Of a DNA stretch of 64,000 nt, positions 1 through 12,092 are shown piece by piece (within the stretch, counting starts at the first letter, position 1; the number at the start of each line of letters is the position of its first letter). Location: NCBI RefSeq assembly GCF_950023065.1, contig NC_088681.1, positions 67,056,836 through 67,120,835 on the forward strand, written 5' to 3'. The notes under the pieces are model-generated. The model did no database searches. It saw only the letters and a program-made list of their open reading frames with translations, and was not told the DNA's origin. This DNA comes from Planococcus citri (lineage: Eukaryota > Arthropoda > Insecta > Hemiptera > Pseudococcidae). Made by a program: the position numbers and the translations under genes.

Positions 1-603
1 ATGCTGAACAATGTATAAAAAAATTAGGATGGCACTATGTCGCAAAGTCGATTTAAAAAAATTTAAAGTTTGCGAAAAAATGCGATTTTTTGATTTAAAA
101 CATGAAAAAAAGTTTTGATAGGTGAAGTTGACCCATTTGACCCCTATTTTTACGTATCTGTTGAAAAAATCGAAAAAACCCTTTTACTCGATGAAATGAA
201 CTTTTCACAAAAAAATCAAAATTCGAAAAAAATTAATTTTCAATTCCAAACATCAAAAAAATTTTTAATTCATTCAGTTGTCTTTTTTTGACCTCTTCCT
301 GGCGTATTTCATGAAAAACTTGATAAAAATTACACTCACAACAAAAAAATGAAAATTCATTCATTTTTTGAATTTTTTCGAATTTTGATTTGTTTGTGAG
401 AAGTTCATTTCATCAAGTGAAAGGGTTTTTTCAACTTTTTCAACAGATACGTGAAAATAGGGGTCAAATGGGTCAGCTTCACCTATCAAAACTTTTTTTC
501 ATTTTTTAAATCAAAAAATCGCATTTTTACGTAAATTTAAAAATTTTTAAAATCAACTTTGCAACATGGTACTATCCTAATTTTTTTATATGTTGCTCAG
601 CAT
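1..603. repeat. Foldback (long inverted-repeat) element
   Basis: The two halves are near reverse complements. The start reads atgctgaacaatgtataaaa and the end (about 575-603) is its inverse, ending tatatgttgctcagcat. The arms also pair internally: the gacccatttgacccctattt stretch near 130 is matched in inverse near 460. Arms are about 250 bases with a short AT-rich middle. The left edge coincides with the window edge, so the element may extend further. No coding potential is seen. It resembles a non-autonomous foldback or MITE-like element. Confidence 0.75.
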
Positions 604-2749
604 GAAAAGTTGTCCGTAATAAATTTTTTTCAGAATTTTTGAGATACGGAACGATATGAAAACTACGTTTTAAAAAATACAAAATTTTTGTAAGATCGAA
701 TGACTCTGAGTCGATGTTTAAAATTTTTAAGAATCGTTCTGCGAAGCATATGATAATTTGGAAATACATAATTATTTACATGGTACAAATCGCTGGCGAT
801 AAAACTATCAATCATTCATCTTACGTGTACTTGGAATGTGTCACTTGGACTTTTATCATTTCACCACTTTCGTTTCAATGATTTCCCACACATTATGGAA
901 GACGACGATACTGTACGCGATCTTTCGTCGACCTTGCTCCGAAGTTACCGTCTGATGAATTTGCAAATCGTATGGCACCCTCGCACATCGAACAAATATG
1001 TACAGAACACGATGACGAAAAGAAAAAATACAAACGCTGGCCACAAATTACGCAAATTTTGTTCAAGTTACAAGGGAAATAGCTTTCTAATATCGTCAAG
1101 ACTTTATACTCTATTTGTAGTCAGTGATTCTGCTTCTAGGTACTAGGCACTTCTGTTGGTGCAAAAAACTCTCGAGTATGAATGAGAGAGAGAGAGAAAA
1201 GTACCACGTTAATTAGACGTCTATTGGTTTGGAAATGGGGCACGCGAATGTTACCAGCAGATGAAAAAAAAATTAAAGAGTGAGAATAGAGACAGAAACA
1301 GACAAACACAAGGAATAGGTACCTATACTGTAACAGACTGCATTGGTATAAGTTATTCGGATAGGTAGGACAATATCGATCTGTCATAACGCATATATCA
1401 ATAATGCGGATTTCTTTGTGAGGTTTCGAATGTGTGAGCCACTCTAATCAATTAGCGTGAGTTGCAAGAAAGCAACCGAGTACAGATGCTATCTTGCATG
1501 GTGTCGAAATTGGCATACTAGGTGCTCGGCAGTCGACTCTTCAACTCGTGGCAGCAGCAGCATCTAATATATCTATGGTATGAGTTTCCTTGTTCTGGAG
1601 TTGAAAGAAAAGAAAGGAAAAGTGGATATCGAAGTGATAAGCTCGTAAGAAGATAGCAAATAACGTAGATATGTTTTTCCTCGTCTTCTTTTTTGGAGAC
1701 TTGCATCAAAGAAGGACGCGAGAAAAGTGTGTTTTTTTTAGGATATTCGACGATCGTGTTACGACATAGGTATTCGAGTCGAATTTACGATTACGAGCGA
1801 CGGACGAAGAAAATGATACCCAAGTTCTCATAGTGTTGACACTGCGTTGACTGTGTGGTTGACTTCTATTGCCCATGATTCCGCCTCTCGAATACATAAT
1901 TCGTAAAATTTCGGGTAATTACGTTTCGAATTATAATCGACGACCAGGTTTTATTGCCTGGTTTTTATTTTTATTTTTTATTTTACTTTTTTCGCGAATT
2001 TTGATGTCGCAAAAGTAGGTACACGTGTGTGAGTGTACTCGTATGTTGATGTACATATGTGTTGTTTGACTTGTGCACAGTAAGTACATGTACATATACC
2101 TCCTACCTACTGACTCCATGAGTAATGTGCTGCAGACATTTTCGCCCGAGGTGTCTCCGGTCGCAGCTACCGAATGGAGTTATTAGTGTGAATGATGATC
2201 GTAAATCATCGTCGAGGTATGTACGAGTACTTTCGTTTGACGCGATTGTATACGTAAATCGTTTCGTTTTTGGTCGCGCAATAGCCTCTATGTCGTGATA
2301 CGGGCAGATTAGGCAATAGTGGTGAACTTCTGATTGTGGAAATCCGACTTATTTGTTGAAGATGTATCGGATTTTCAAAAATGAATTTGGATGAATCAAC
2401 CCCATTGGGGGGAATTTTATCGGATAAGAATAAATGAAAAAATATCTTACAGCTAGAGCTTCCTACGAAATTATTTCACATCGATATAGAGTAATTCTGA
2501 CGTTTTGCCATCCTCCTCCCCTTCAGAAAAGTGTATGTTCATCAGCTAGTCATTAGTCATCAGTTCAATATATTGGACCGTCACTGGAAGAGAAGGGTCT
2601 TAAGAGAACTAGTTGAAAAAGGCGTACTAAGTATATCATTTTTAAAAGGCTCGTAAAAAATTACAAATATCAAAAAATCACATTTTTCAAGGACAAAACA
2701 GGCATACTCTGGTCAAATTTAAAGGGCAAATGTGACTTTGTCTATGTCT
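604..2749. other. No recognised gene
   Basis: Mostly unique-looking, mixed-composition sequence with several short ORFs on both strands, none with a domain I recognise or convincing splice context. It has fewer low-complexity runs than the flanks and could be regulatory or intronic DNA of a gene outside the window. Short purine or pyrimidine tracts occur (gagagagag near 1183). Confidence 0.4.
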
Positions 2750-4087
2750 TAGTCCGGCATATGACAATAGGAGTAATTGCACCACCCCCCCCCCCCCCGC
2801 CGATCCACCGGGACAACTATTTTCTTGAAGGGGACATCCTAAGGAACATTTTAAAGCAAACTTGCCCAAAAAAAAGTTGGCCTTACTTACAAAATGGCGG
2901 CCATTTTGATTGACAGGTTAGCCGAAATCGCAGATTTTGCGTTTCAACGTATGACTTGCACGAAATTTTTCAAACTTTACAAAGGTAGATCGAAAGATCA
3001 TGCAAAAATTTATCACCTGTCAAAATTTCAAGTGCTAAAGTGCGTTTTTCGATTTTTGGTGAATTTTTGAAAATCGAATTTAGGCCAAAAATGAGGGAAA
3101 AAATCAAAATTTTACCAAATTAACCAAGGAAGCTGAAATTTGGGATATACCCTATTTTCGACATGCCAAATCGATTGGAAACGGTTTCAAACCGTTTTGA
3201 GCAGTTCTGGAGCCTCCAGCAGATTTGTGAAACTCGAAATGTCCACAAAATTCCATCAAATTGAAGTTGTAAAGCTGAAATTTATTCTGAAAACTAATTT
3301 CAATACGCTACGAAGTACTGCAGGTGGATTTAAAAGTCGTTTTGGAGCCTCCAGCAGATTTTTGAAATTTTAAATTTTCACAAAATTTCATTAAATGGAG
3401 ATGGAAAGCTGAAATTTACCCTACACTCCAATTTTAACACCCTCCGAAGACGACTTCAGGTGGGTTCGAGTCATTTTAGAGCATCTAGCGACATTTTTGA
3501 AAATTACTGGAGCCTCCAGTAGATTATTGAAACTTGAAATTTCCCCAAAATTTCATCAAACTGAGATGGAGAGTCGAAATTCATTCTGCAAACTAATTTC
3601 AATACGCTACGAAGTTGACTGCTGGTGGATTTCAAGTCGTTTTGGAGCCTCCAGCGACTTTTCGAAAGGTTGTATGGCGTTTTTTTGGAAAATTGAAATT
3701 TCCTAAAAGTAGATGGAGGCTTCAAAACCATCTGAAACCTCCATGTAGCCTGCGAAGTAAATTTCAGCTTGCCAACTACTTTTGATAAATTAATGTTGGG
3801 GAAATTTCAAGTTTCAAAAATCTACTGGAGGCTTCCGTAATTTTCAAAAAAGTCGCTGGAGGCTCGAAAATGACTTGAACATACCTAAAGTCGTCTTTAG
3901 AGGGTGTTAAAATTGGTTTGCCCAATCAATTTCGACTCTCCATCTCCATTTGATGAAATTTTGTGAAAATTTAAAGTTTCAGAAATCTGCTGGAGGCTCC
4001 AGTAATTTTCAAAAATGCTGCTGGAGGCTCTAAAATGACTTGAACCCACCTGAAGTCGTCTTCAGAGGGTGTTGAAATTAGTTTGCA
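2750..4087. repeat. Foldback family copy 1, right arm truncated
   Basis: The left end is TA followed by GTCCGGCATATGACAATA, the same terminus as the elements at 30768 and 35312. An ATGGCGGCC motif lies near 2893. The interior is dominated by alternating forms of GGAGCCTCCAG. The palindrome centre is near 3697 (ggaaaattgaaatttcc), after which the sequence runs back in inverse. The right arm stops at about 4087 in a G-rich stretch, about 550 bases short of the mirror position. Short ORFs inside are repeat shadows. Confidence 0.75.
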
Positions 4088-5231
4088 GAAGGGGGAGGGA
4101 GGTTAAATCTTGGAAGTTGTAAGTCCATAATTTTTCACACCCCTTCCCCACTCCAAACCACCGAAAAAAAGTGATTTTCGTCTTATCTGTTCAAAAAGTC
4201 CGATTTTTATTTCTTAGTTTTTGCCAAACTGGCCTACAATTGGTCCTGGTTTTTCCTTCTGCCAAATTTTTCCAAGTCAAAAAGTACCTACCTATCAAAA
4301 AGTGTCAGTTTTTGATAAATTAGTCAAGAGGTGTCCATTTTTGTTAAAAGTGTCAAAAAGTGTCCATTTTTGGTAAAATTGTCAAAGAGTTCCGTTCTTG
4401 CCAAGGTTGCCCAAAAAAACCACTGCTTTTGTCAAAATTGTCAGGGAGAGTCAATTTTTGGCAAGTTGACGAAAAGTTGTAACGTTTTTTTCGTTAAAAT
4501 TCTCAGAAAGTAATTTTTTGATAAAATAACCAAATGGTCGTGATTTTTGCTAAAATTATTGATCGTAAATTTTTGCTTTTTTTCAAAACGTCCAAAAAGC
4601 ATTGATTTTTGCCTTGTCTGCCTAGAAAGTTTTCTTTTTGTTTCGAAATTTGCTGAAAAAAAGTCCTGTTTTTTTGCAAAATTACTTTTAAAAGCTTCTT
4701 TGTTTTGTCAAATTTCATTTTTTTTTTCAAAATCTTTCATTTTTTCAGTTTTTTTGACAATTTTTCGACATTTGTGAAGTTTTGATTAGGAGCACTGTGT
4801 GTCTCCGCGTGTCCCCATAATTCTAGATAATTTTTTTTTTCGAGAAAACTCCCAACGATGTTGGCCACCTTCGTAGAGACCTCCAGACGCTCCAGAGTTG
4901 AAAAAATTCAAAAAAATTGAACAAATTTCATTTAAAAACAAAAATTAATCTAGGAATTGTTTTTTTTCAAGTTTAGTTTCTTCAACAGAGATTTTTCGAC
5001 TCACATTTGTTGAGATAAATTTTGATGGTTTTATACGTTTATTGGGCTCGTGGTTTCGTTGGAATTGAGTATGTTGAACTTATATTTTTCAGGGCAAAAT
5101 TTTTGGGCTCAGGTTTGTCAAGTTTTGTGGCAGTCTATTGAGCTTAATTTTGTATAGAGTCAGTTTTTTGGGCTCAAATTCTTTGGACTTGAATTTTATT
5201 GGGTATTTTATACGTCTTTTTGTCGGAGTTG
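4088..5231. repeat. T-rich degenerate low-complexity repeats
   Basis: Between about 4180 and 4760 the sequence is a decayed series of roughly 40-base units built on gtcaaaaagtgtccattttt-like phrases. The rest is T-rich, with ttgggctca/ttgagctt phrases leading into the next duplication. No gene is supported; short ORFs on both strands reflect the composition. Confidence 0.5.
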
Positions 5232-5802
5232 AAAGAAAATTCCCCTCTGCTCTCTCTACCCTCAAATTTCAATTTTAAATCCCCAGGAAGCTTCAAAATT
5301 TAAAAAAAAATAGGGACTTAAATTTTCGGGTTGATGTTTTTTGAGTTTGATTTTGATTGGTTCAGGTTTATTGAACCTTTTTTTTTTTTTGGAAGTAACT
5401 TGGTCTTGTTAAGCTCAATTTTTGGGGTATACAGGGTTAGGTTGAGCTGATTGAACTTGGTTTTGTTGGACGTGAATTTGTTGAGCTTAAATTATACTCA
5501 ATAACCAAATCCAAAAAATGATGAAAATTCCCCTCTGCCCTCTCTACCCTCAAATTTAAATTTTAAATCCCCAGGAAGCTTCAAAATTTTTGAAAAAATA
5601 GGGGCTTAAATTTTCGGGTTGATGTTTTTTGAGTTTTATTTTGATTGGTTTATGTTTATTGGACTTTTTTTTGGAAGTAACTTGGTCTTGTTAGGCTCAG
5701 TTTTTTGTGGTTACAGGGTAAGGTTGAGCTGATTGAACTTGGTTTTGTTGGACGTGAATTTGTTGAGCTTGAATTACACTCGAAAACCAAATCCAAAAAA
5801 TG
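5232..5802. repeat. Direct tandem duplication, ~290-base unit
   Basis: Two adjacent copies begin with gaaaattcccctctg followed by a shared ctaccctcaaattt stretch, at about 5234 and 5524. They continue in parallel through the ccccaggaagcttcaaaatt, tttcgggttgatgttttttg and ggttttgttggacgtgaatt phrases. The copies differ by scattered substitutions and small indels. No coding sequence is recognised. Confidence 0.8.
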
Positions 5803-8731
5803 AATTCATACTTGATGAGCTTAATGACTTGGGATTTTTGGAACTTATGGAACTCAACATTCCAAAATTATAGGAAGAATTCGCAGAACTGGAGGGACAT
5901 TGAGGGGTCTGATTCGAAAAATAAATAGAAGATATTTGACCTGGGCGAACTCGAATCAGGTAGTGAGAGTGAATATGTCGCTCTGTATTTTCATGAATAA
6001 TTTTTCGAATTTTATTTTTTTCAAAAGTGAGTGATTGGAAAGCTGGAGGGGTACTCAAGGGTTTTGATTTTTTGGTATTATTTTGATTTGAAAAGTTGGA
6101 TTGAAAAAATAAACCGATATTTGAACTTGGCGTCTTTAAATCTGTACCAATCAATGTGTCGTGTCACGTGACTTGGAATTTTTTCTTAGCCCAGAACTGG
6201 AAAACTGAAAAATATCCTCCTTTCATTTTTCAAATGGTGACTTTCTGAAAATTCGGACCCAATTTGCAAGCGAGACAATATAAGCTCAGAACTGGCTCAC
6301 GAACTGCTTTATAATACCCCCCCAATCCTGCTCCTCCACCTTCTCCTCATCAATCAAATTGGCAATGTTTCATGATATTTTCAACCATTCGGCGAATCTT
6401 TAGTGTTTTACAATTTAAAAAAAAAATCCATGATGAGGCTTTGATAAAACTCTTCATTTTATAAGTTTCCTAATTTTTTATTTTTCAGAACCCATCTGTG
6501 CAAAAATATCAATTTTTGAGGCAATTAGTTTGTAGCAGGGAAATGGCCATCGTTTGATTATAAGTGAGGGGGGGGGGGGGGTAGGCTGGGAAATTTCAAC
6601 TTCCTTTCTCAGTTGCTGGAGCAAATTCAAGTTTTCAAAAAATTCGGAAAAATGTACAAAAATTGAGCACACGTCAGTGCCTAAAATTTTATATAATGAT
6701 GTATTTTTGCATTCTCTATAATATATATTTTTGATCCAATCCAAATATCTATTTTCTTCAATCGATCCATTTACGTGTAAAAATTCATTTCCTGGAATTT
6801 TCAAAAAAAAAACACACAATTTGGGTTAAAATTTAAAAAAATTAAACCAGCCAAATATACATTGTCCTATCGTCCAGTTGCTGAAAACAAAACAAAACAA
6901 AAAAGAAAGAAAGAAATTCGCGCGATAATCATCGTAATGTACCTATAAAGACGTAGAGGATATCGTGCAAAATTATTATAGAGACTAATTAACTACATAC
7001 TTTGATAACAGGCAGGGCGGGGTGGAGTACGCTGTCGGTCAATTACGACGATTGCCGAAACACGCACTCGAACTGGTACCTACTCGTACTACATACATAC
7101 ATAATATATGGCGATGCAAATATTTATTTAATTAACTCTATACAAATGTTATAGTACTTATATTTAGCCAGCACATACACACGTATGTACCTACTTATTA
7201 TCTTACGTAAGACAGGTTTTCTGCATCGTTAAGATCGGCCGAAGATTTTTTTTCCATTCTTCTTCATTTTTCTCTGTTCTTTTCTTTTCGTAAGCATACA
7301 GCGGCGTCTCGGCGCATTAAGGGCGCATATGTAGGTATAAAATTAATCGGGTCGATGTGGACACGACGTCCAGTTCCGCAGAATAAGCGTCAATTAGCCG
7401 GAGCTGTTGACAATGGACGATGGACGAATAGACAGAGAGCAAAGTTACAGGGCTCCTACTATCATCAGTGCCAGTCATTTCCATTCTATGCCATGCCATT
7501 CCATAAGTCACGTCAGCTGATGCATAGAAGTGGGTCTGGGTTGAGATAGGTGTATTTTTAAATCATCCTAGGTACACTTACATATACTTATCTGATTACA
7601 ATCAGTTCGCGAAATCTGAATAATTGTACTTACCGGTGATTAAAAAGTGAGTGTTTTTTTGTGTTGGGAGGCAAAAGTTGAATCGCGATTCGTGACATTG
7701 ATGCCATCTCTGGCAAGACACAGAAAAAGACCGCAAAAAATTATCGCTTTGCGGAAACGAACGTACAACGTTTTTGTGTAAAATGTGATTCAAAAATTTG
7801 CCAAGATATTTCACATTTTTGTCTCGTCGTCGCGTACAAATATCGTGCCATGTAATGTAATAATATGCAGAAGATTTTCATCTTTCTCTCTCTCTCTCTC
7901 TCTTGCTGATGATGATGAATTTGATGATGAGTTCCATCCAGTACATTGAGATGGTTTTATCTGATTAGTGAGCGACCGAGAGAGGACCGAGCGATCGTGT
8001 AATTCTGAAGGAGCTTTATTTTATACGTACCTAATCTATCTACTCGTATGTAATGTGTGATCCACATGTGTCGGAGACAATATACCGCAGAAGATCTATA
8101 ATGTCATACAGAGTCATCGTGTACATCGACATCGACATCGACGGAAATACTACTTATGACTTATACACTTGTTAAGAGTTACGGTTATGTAAACGTTTGC
8201 ATAAATATTTTCTCCTTTCAGTGTCGCTTTCTATAAATATTATGTCGCCGGCGACAAAATCGTCGAAATATTTACCGGTAATTACTTTGTTTACTCGGCT
8301 AATAAGATTAAGTGCATTGGTAAACGCAGCTACGTAGGTATTTGTAGTTTGGCTAACAGGAAGTTGTATTAGGTCAAGAACTTTGTAGTTTGTTTGTGAC
8401 GTATTTTTTTTTTTTTTTTTTTTTTTTATTGCTGGTTGAGAATACGAGTATTATCTCGGGGGATTTTCAAGCTGCAAATGATTTTGGTTTTGATGAGAAA
8501 TTTTGGGTGCTAAAATGCTTTTTTAAATTTTTGGCGGATTTTTGAAAATTAAAGGTCCGAAAATTGGAAAAAAATCCAAATTTTTCACGAATCAACTCGG
8601 AAAGCTAGAATTTGGCACGTTTTCTATTTTTGATCGACCCCCCCCCCAATCAATTGAAAACTTTTTTTTGGGTGTTTGTAATTACTTGATTGTTACACCC
8701 GTCGTGTGAGATTTAAATCGAGTTGGTAAGG
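5803..8731. other. No recognised gene; simple repeats
   Basis: AT-rich unassigned DNA. It includes a G run near 6571, a (TC)n microsatellite at about 7882-7902 and a run of about 27 T at 8406-8428. The sequence from 6900 to 8400 is less repetitive and of mixed composition, so it could include regulatory DNA or a distant UTR, but no domain or convincing exon is visible. Confidence 0.4.
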
Positions 8732-10331
8732 TCAAGTTTTTTTAATTAGGTCTAAGAATTTTTTAATTTCGGAAGGGTCGTCTGGTATGAATAGGGATCT
8801 TTCATCTATTTGTAGGGATAGTCTGTGCTGATGTAAGGAGGGACAGTGAAATAGTAAGTGTTGGACAGATAAGTTCTGACAAGCAGAACTGACATGTGGG
8901 TTTTGGGGCCTTTTCATGGAGGTGATTGTGTGTGATTTTTGTGTGGCCAATTCTCAATCTGGTTATTATGATTTCTTCAAGTCTGTTTAAGTGGGAGAGG
9001 TTTTTCTAAGGATGGACTGATTTTTTATGTTGAAAGAGCTTGTTTGTGGTTTGGAGGGACCAAAAGTTTTGCCATTTGTTAAGTGTGCTTTGGGTGAAGA
9101 TAGATTTGAGGTCGTCAGCTGTGATAAATATAAGGGGAGAAAGGGTGGTGGCAGATTTTGCATTAATATCTACAATTTCATTTCCTAAGATTCCAACGTG
9201 GCTGGGTACATACATAAACTGTATGAAGAAGTTTGAATTTTGTAAGTCAAATAGAGTTTTATGAATATTTTGAATTAGAAGGTGATCGGAAAAAAGATTT
9301 TGGATAGCAGTTAGTGAGCTGAGGGAATCACTTTGAATTAAGAAGGAATTATTTTCTGATTCATAAGTGAGTATGTCACAGAGACAGTGGAAAATAGCTG
9401 TGAGTTCGGCAGTGTAGATTGAAGAACAGTTATGGATTTTAAAACTTGAAATTCTATCATTTATAGAGTATGCATATCCTGTGTGAAGTGTTGGTATTTT
9501 TGATCCATCTGTAAAGCAAAGATTGAATTTTTTGTATTCTGATAAGAGTTCAAGATAGTTCTGTTTTATTACTAATGGAGAGTGGCTATTTTTTGGGTAG
9601 TTAATAAGCTGTAGGTTGACTTGAGGAGGTTTTAGAAGCCAAGGGGGGTATAATATTGGTTTTTGGATGAGATTTTTGGGATTGATTTGAAGATCATTCA
9701 ACATTGTGATGAAATTAGAAATGGGTCCTTCTATATGATCAAAATGTTGGGGGTTGGGTGGGTTAATTGAGTTTTGGAGTGGATGGGAAGGGTTGGTGGA
9801 TGCATTTGAGATGAATTTGTTTGTTATGAGAGTTCTTCTAAAATCTGGGGGTAATTCTGCTGCTTCACAATGCTATCTATTGGAGAGGAATAGAGGCTGA
9901 GTTTTGAATTGTTTTTAGGATATTTGAAGTTTTATTTGAGATATTTGCAAAACATGGGCTTCCATACTCAATTTTACTGCGAATTAGAGATTTATACAAG
10001 TGATGTAGGAGTTTGCGAGATGGATTATACTTGGAATTTTTGATTATTTTCAACAGATTTAGGCGTTTCATGAGATCTGATTTTACTTTTAGGAAATGAG
10101 GAGTCCAATTTAGTTTTCTATCAAAAGTTAAGCCAAGAAATTTAGTAGGTAGTGGTTTTGAATTCTAAAGAGTGTCCTTTGAAGTTGAGACTGAGATCTG
10201 GAGGAATCTTATTATTTTTTTTGTTAAAAGTATACGGTGGGTTTTTGACTCTGAGAATGTTAGACCATTAGAATCTGCCCATGATTCAATTTTTTCAAGG
10301 ATTTCTTGGATTACATGAAGAGCTAGATGAA
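8732..10331 (-). pseudogene. Decayed I-like LINE, 3' half (RT end, RNase H, zinc knuckle)
   Basis: Three minus-strand coding fragments lie in order in different frames. 10071-9877 is the end of the RT domain (PSRKLLHHLYKSLIRSKIEYG). 9704-9006 is RNase H, with the LCFTDGSK, IQSDSLSSL and FMYVPSHVGILGNEIVD motifs. 8950-8732 resembles the C-terminal HLLFHCPSL knuckle. All parts align with the intact element at 41.2-44.3 kb, which shows the frameshifts here. The upstream RT palm fragment lies beyond the RTE insertion at 11840-12092. Dead copy. Confidence 0.85.
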
Positions 10332-10347
10332 TATTGTTTGAACGAAA
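10332..10347. repeat. Target-site duplication, 3' flank of RTE insertion
   Basis: The sequence tattgtttgaacgaaa is repeated with one mismatch (tattgcttgaacgaaa) at 11824-11839. The two copies bracket the RTE-type LINE exactly. This marks the integration point inside the older I-like LINE. Confidence 0.85.
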
Positions 10348-10381
10348 TCATCATCATCATCAACGTCATAGTCGCAAGCGA

Positions 10382-11368
10382 CTAGTGTGCCCCCAACAAC
10401 AACCACCACTCCTCTCTGTCTTGAGCTAGCGTGGCCGCATTCGCAACTGAACCAGCTATTTTCCGGACTGTATTGGTCCACCTTGTTGGAGATCTTCCTC
10501 TCCCTAGTGTTCCGGGGACCTTACCAAAGAGAATTCCCTTTTCGATGTTTTCTGGTCCTCTTCTGGCTATGTGTCCAAAATAACTCATCATCCTGGTCTC
10601 ACATATTTTATTCAGCCTGGTTGGTTCTTGCAGTTGTTCCACAATTGATGCATTTGTTTGGTGCGCAGTGTATGGTATCCTCAGCATCCTGCGCCATACC
10701 CACATTTCAAAAGCATCGATTCTTCTACGATCATCTTGCTTCAATGTCCAGGTCTCCGCTCCATATAAGAAAACTGGGAAAACTAGCATCCTGATTAGTC
10801 TCTTCCTTGTTTTTATGGAGATTTTCCAGTTGGTGGTGACTTTTCTCAACCGAGACATCGCTGCTTTCCCGGGAGCTATTCTTCTTCTAATTTCCTTGGC
10901 TGATCCTCCATCAGCATCCACCAGTGAGCCCAAGTAAATAAATGAGTTCACTTTTTCAAATTCATTCAAGGCTTCAGATTCTGGTAGGCGTCCAGCTCTA
11001 TCAACTACCATGACCTTGGTTTTCCCCACATTTATGAGGAGTCCCATGTCTTCACTGACCATCCTCACTCGCTTGATCAGTTCTGCCAGTTCCTCTTCAC
11101 TTGCGGCTGTTAAGGTGGTATCATCAGTGTAGTGGAGATTGGAGATTCTTCTTCCTCCTATCTTGATGCCGCCTTCCCAGTTCTCCAAGGCTTTCCGCAT
11201 GATGTACTCGCCATAGATGTTGAACAACAGAGGCGAGAGTATGCAGCCCTGCCATACTCCTCTTTCTGACTGAAAAGTGTTTGACTCTTCTCCGCCTACT
11301 CTCACCATCATCTCGTTCTTTTCATACAGCGATTTGATCAGCTCAATTAGGTGCTCTGGAACTCCCAT
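10382..11368 (-). pseudogene. RTE reverse transcriptase fragment (328 aa)
   Basis: The ORF begins inside the RT domain and runs through GVWQGCILSPLLFN, the catalytic-box equivalent LHYTDDTTL (YTDD instead of the usual YADD, both aspartates kept) and the thumb. It then enters the RTE C-terminal region with GAETWTL and RRMLRIPYTAHQTNASI, ending near HIARRGPENIEKGILFG and GRGRSPTRWTN. It is comparable to insect 'endonuclease-reverse transcriptase' proteins. The N-terminal endonuclease and RT fingers are absent, so it is a fragment. Confidence 0.85.
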
Positions 11369-11464
11369 CTCGCGTAGTATCTCATATAGCTTTACTGCTA
11401 CGCCAGTGTGTTTGCCAGCCCCCTAAGAGAAAACTAGATTTCCCTCCGAAGATCTGAATTCTCC

Positions 11465-11728
11465 TCATGTCTTCCAATGAGTCTCACTGAGTCCCAGCAC
11501 CATCAGGTTCAGCCTCTTCATCTCCTTTTCCACAATGGTCAGCTTCCCTGTTGAGTTCAAGCCTCGCACATTCCATGTGCCTATCTTGCTGCGCATTTTC
11601 GCAATTTGAATCTGATTAGTGCAAATGGATATTCTTAGCACCCCTGCTCCATCTAAGGGGCGCCGGAACTCGGGGCCATTTGGATTTATTGGACTTGTCA
11701 TCGGGGGTTTCTTGCGAATTGATTCCAC
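11465..11728 (-). pseudogene. RTE endonuclease N-terminal fragment
   Basis: This fragment contains KIGTWNVRGLNSTGKL and LMVLGLSETHW. These are the first two catalytic-site motifs (Asn of WNVRG, Glu of SETHW) of the APE-like endonuclease that starts RTE-type LINE ORFs. It breaks off right after the second motif, at the internal deletion, and so lacks most of the nuclease. Confidence 0.8.
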
Positions 11729-11823
11729 TGTGGTTTCGCGTTGCCTTCAGTGGGACTATTTATCCTCTAGCCAAGAGAAGTCCATGTCTGTTCTGTTTCT
11801 GATTTACATGTAGTACAAGTAAC

Positions 11824-11839
11824 TATTGCTTGAACGAAA
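11824..11839. repeat. Target-site duplication, 5' flank of RTE insertion
   Basis: The partner of 10332-10347 (15 of 16 bases identical). The I-like LINE coding sequence resumes directly beyond it. Confidence 0.85.
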
Positions 11840-12092
11840 GGAAATGTTTATATCATCAGCAAAGATTCTCAGAGAAATGCGTCTCAAAAGTATAAATAAA
11901 ACTGTGTTAAGAACTGAACCTTGGGGGACTCCGTTTTCAATTTCAAAAAATTCTGAGTATGTATTGTTAACTCTCTCTCTAAAAGTACGATTTGTTAAGA
12001 AATTCTGAATAAAGTAGGCCAACTGTCCTCTCTAATTCCAATGGAATGTAATTTTTGGAGAATTTTATAATGCCAGGCTTTATAATTGAAAA
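11840..12092 (-). pseudogene. Decayed I-like LINE, RT palm fragment (5' of insertion)
   Basis: Minus-strand fragments contain KILQKLHSIGIR, YSEFFEIENGVPQGSVL and LRIFADDINISF. These match the RT region of the LINE at 41.2-44.3 kb (GVPQGSVLS, LFADDMNIS) and precede in order the fragments at 10331-8732. The frame is broken near 12010. Similarity ends at about 12092, where a dispersed repeat begins. Confidence 0.85.

Larger units (their letters stand above)
10348..11823 (-). mobile_element. RTE-type LINE, internally deleted, nested in I-like LINE
   Basis: A minus-strand element bounded by a 16-base target duplication. Its 3' end is a short ATG/GAT tandem repeat (tcatcatcatcatcaacg on + at 10348) instead of poly-A, which is typical of RTE elements. 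The 5' end carries the start of the apurinic-type endonuclease. The 3' part carries the second half of the RT and the conserved C-terminal region. The rest of the endonuclease and the RT N-terminus are missing between about 11369 and 11464, so it is non-autonomous. Confidence 0.85.

Noticed and set aside
838..1146. A 102-aa ORF in otherwise unassigned sequence
   Set aside because: It starts at a non-ATG codon, shows no domain or splice context, and overlaps other ORFs of equal quality on the opposite strand.
4331..4777. Opposing Lys/Phe-rich ORFs
   Set aside because: They arise from T-rich degenerate repeats read on both strands.
5774..6154. A 126-aa minus-strand ORF rich in Ser and Asn
   Set aside because: It overlaps the end of a non-coding tandem duplication and has no recognisable motif; composition explains it.
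10387..10937. Plus-strand ORFs of 135 and 89 aa
   Set aside because: They are antisense shadows of the RTE reverse transcriptase fragment on the minus strand.
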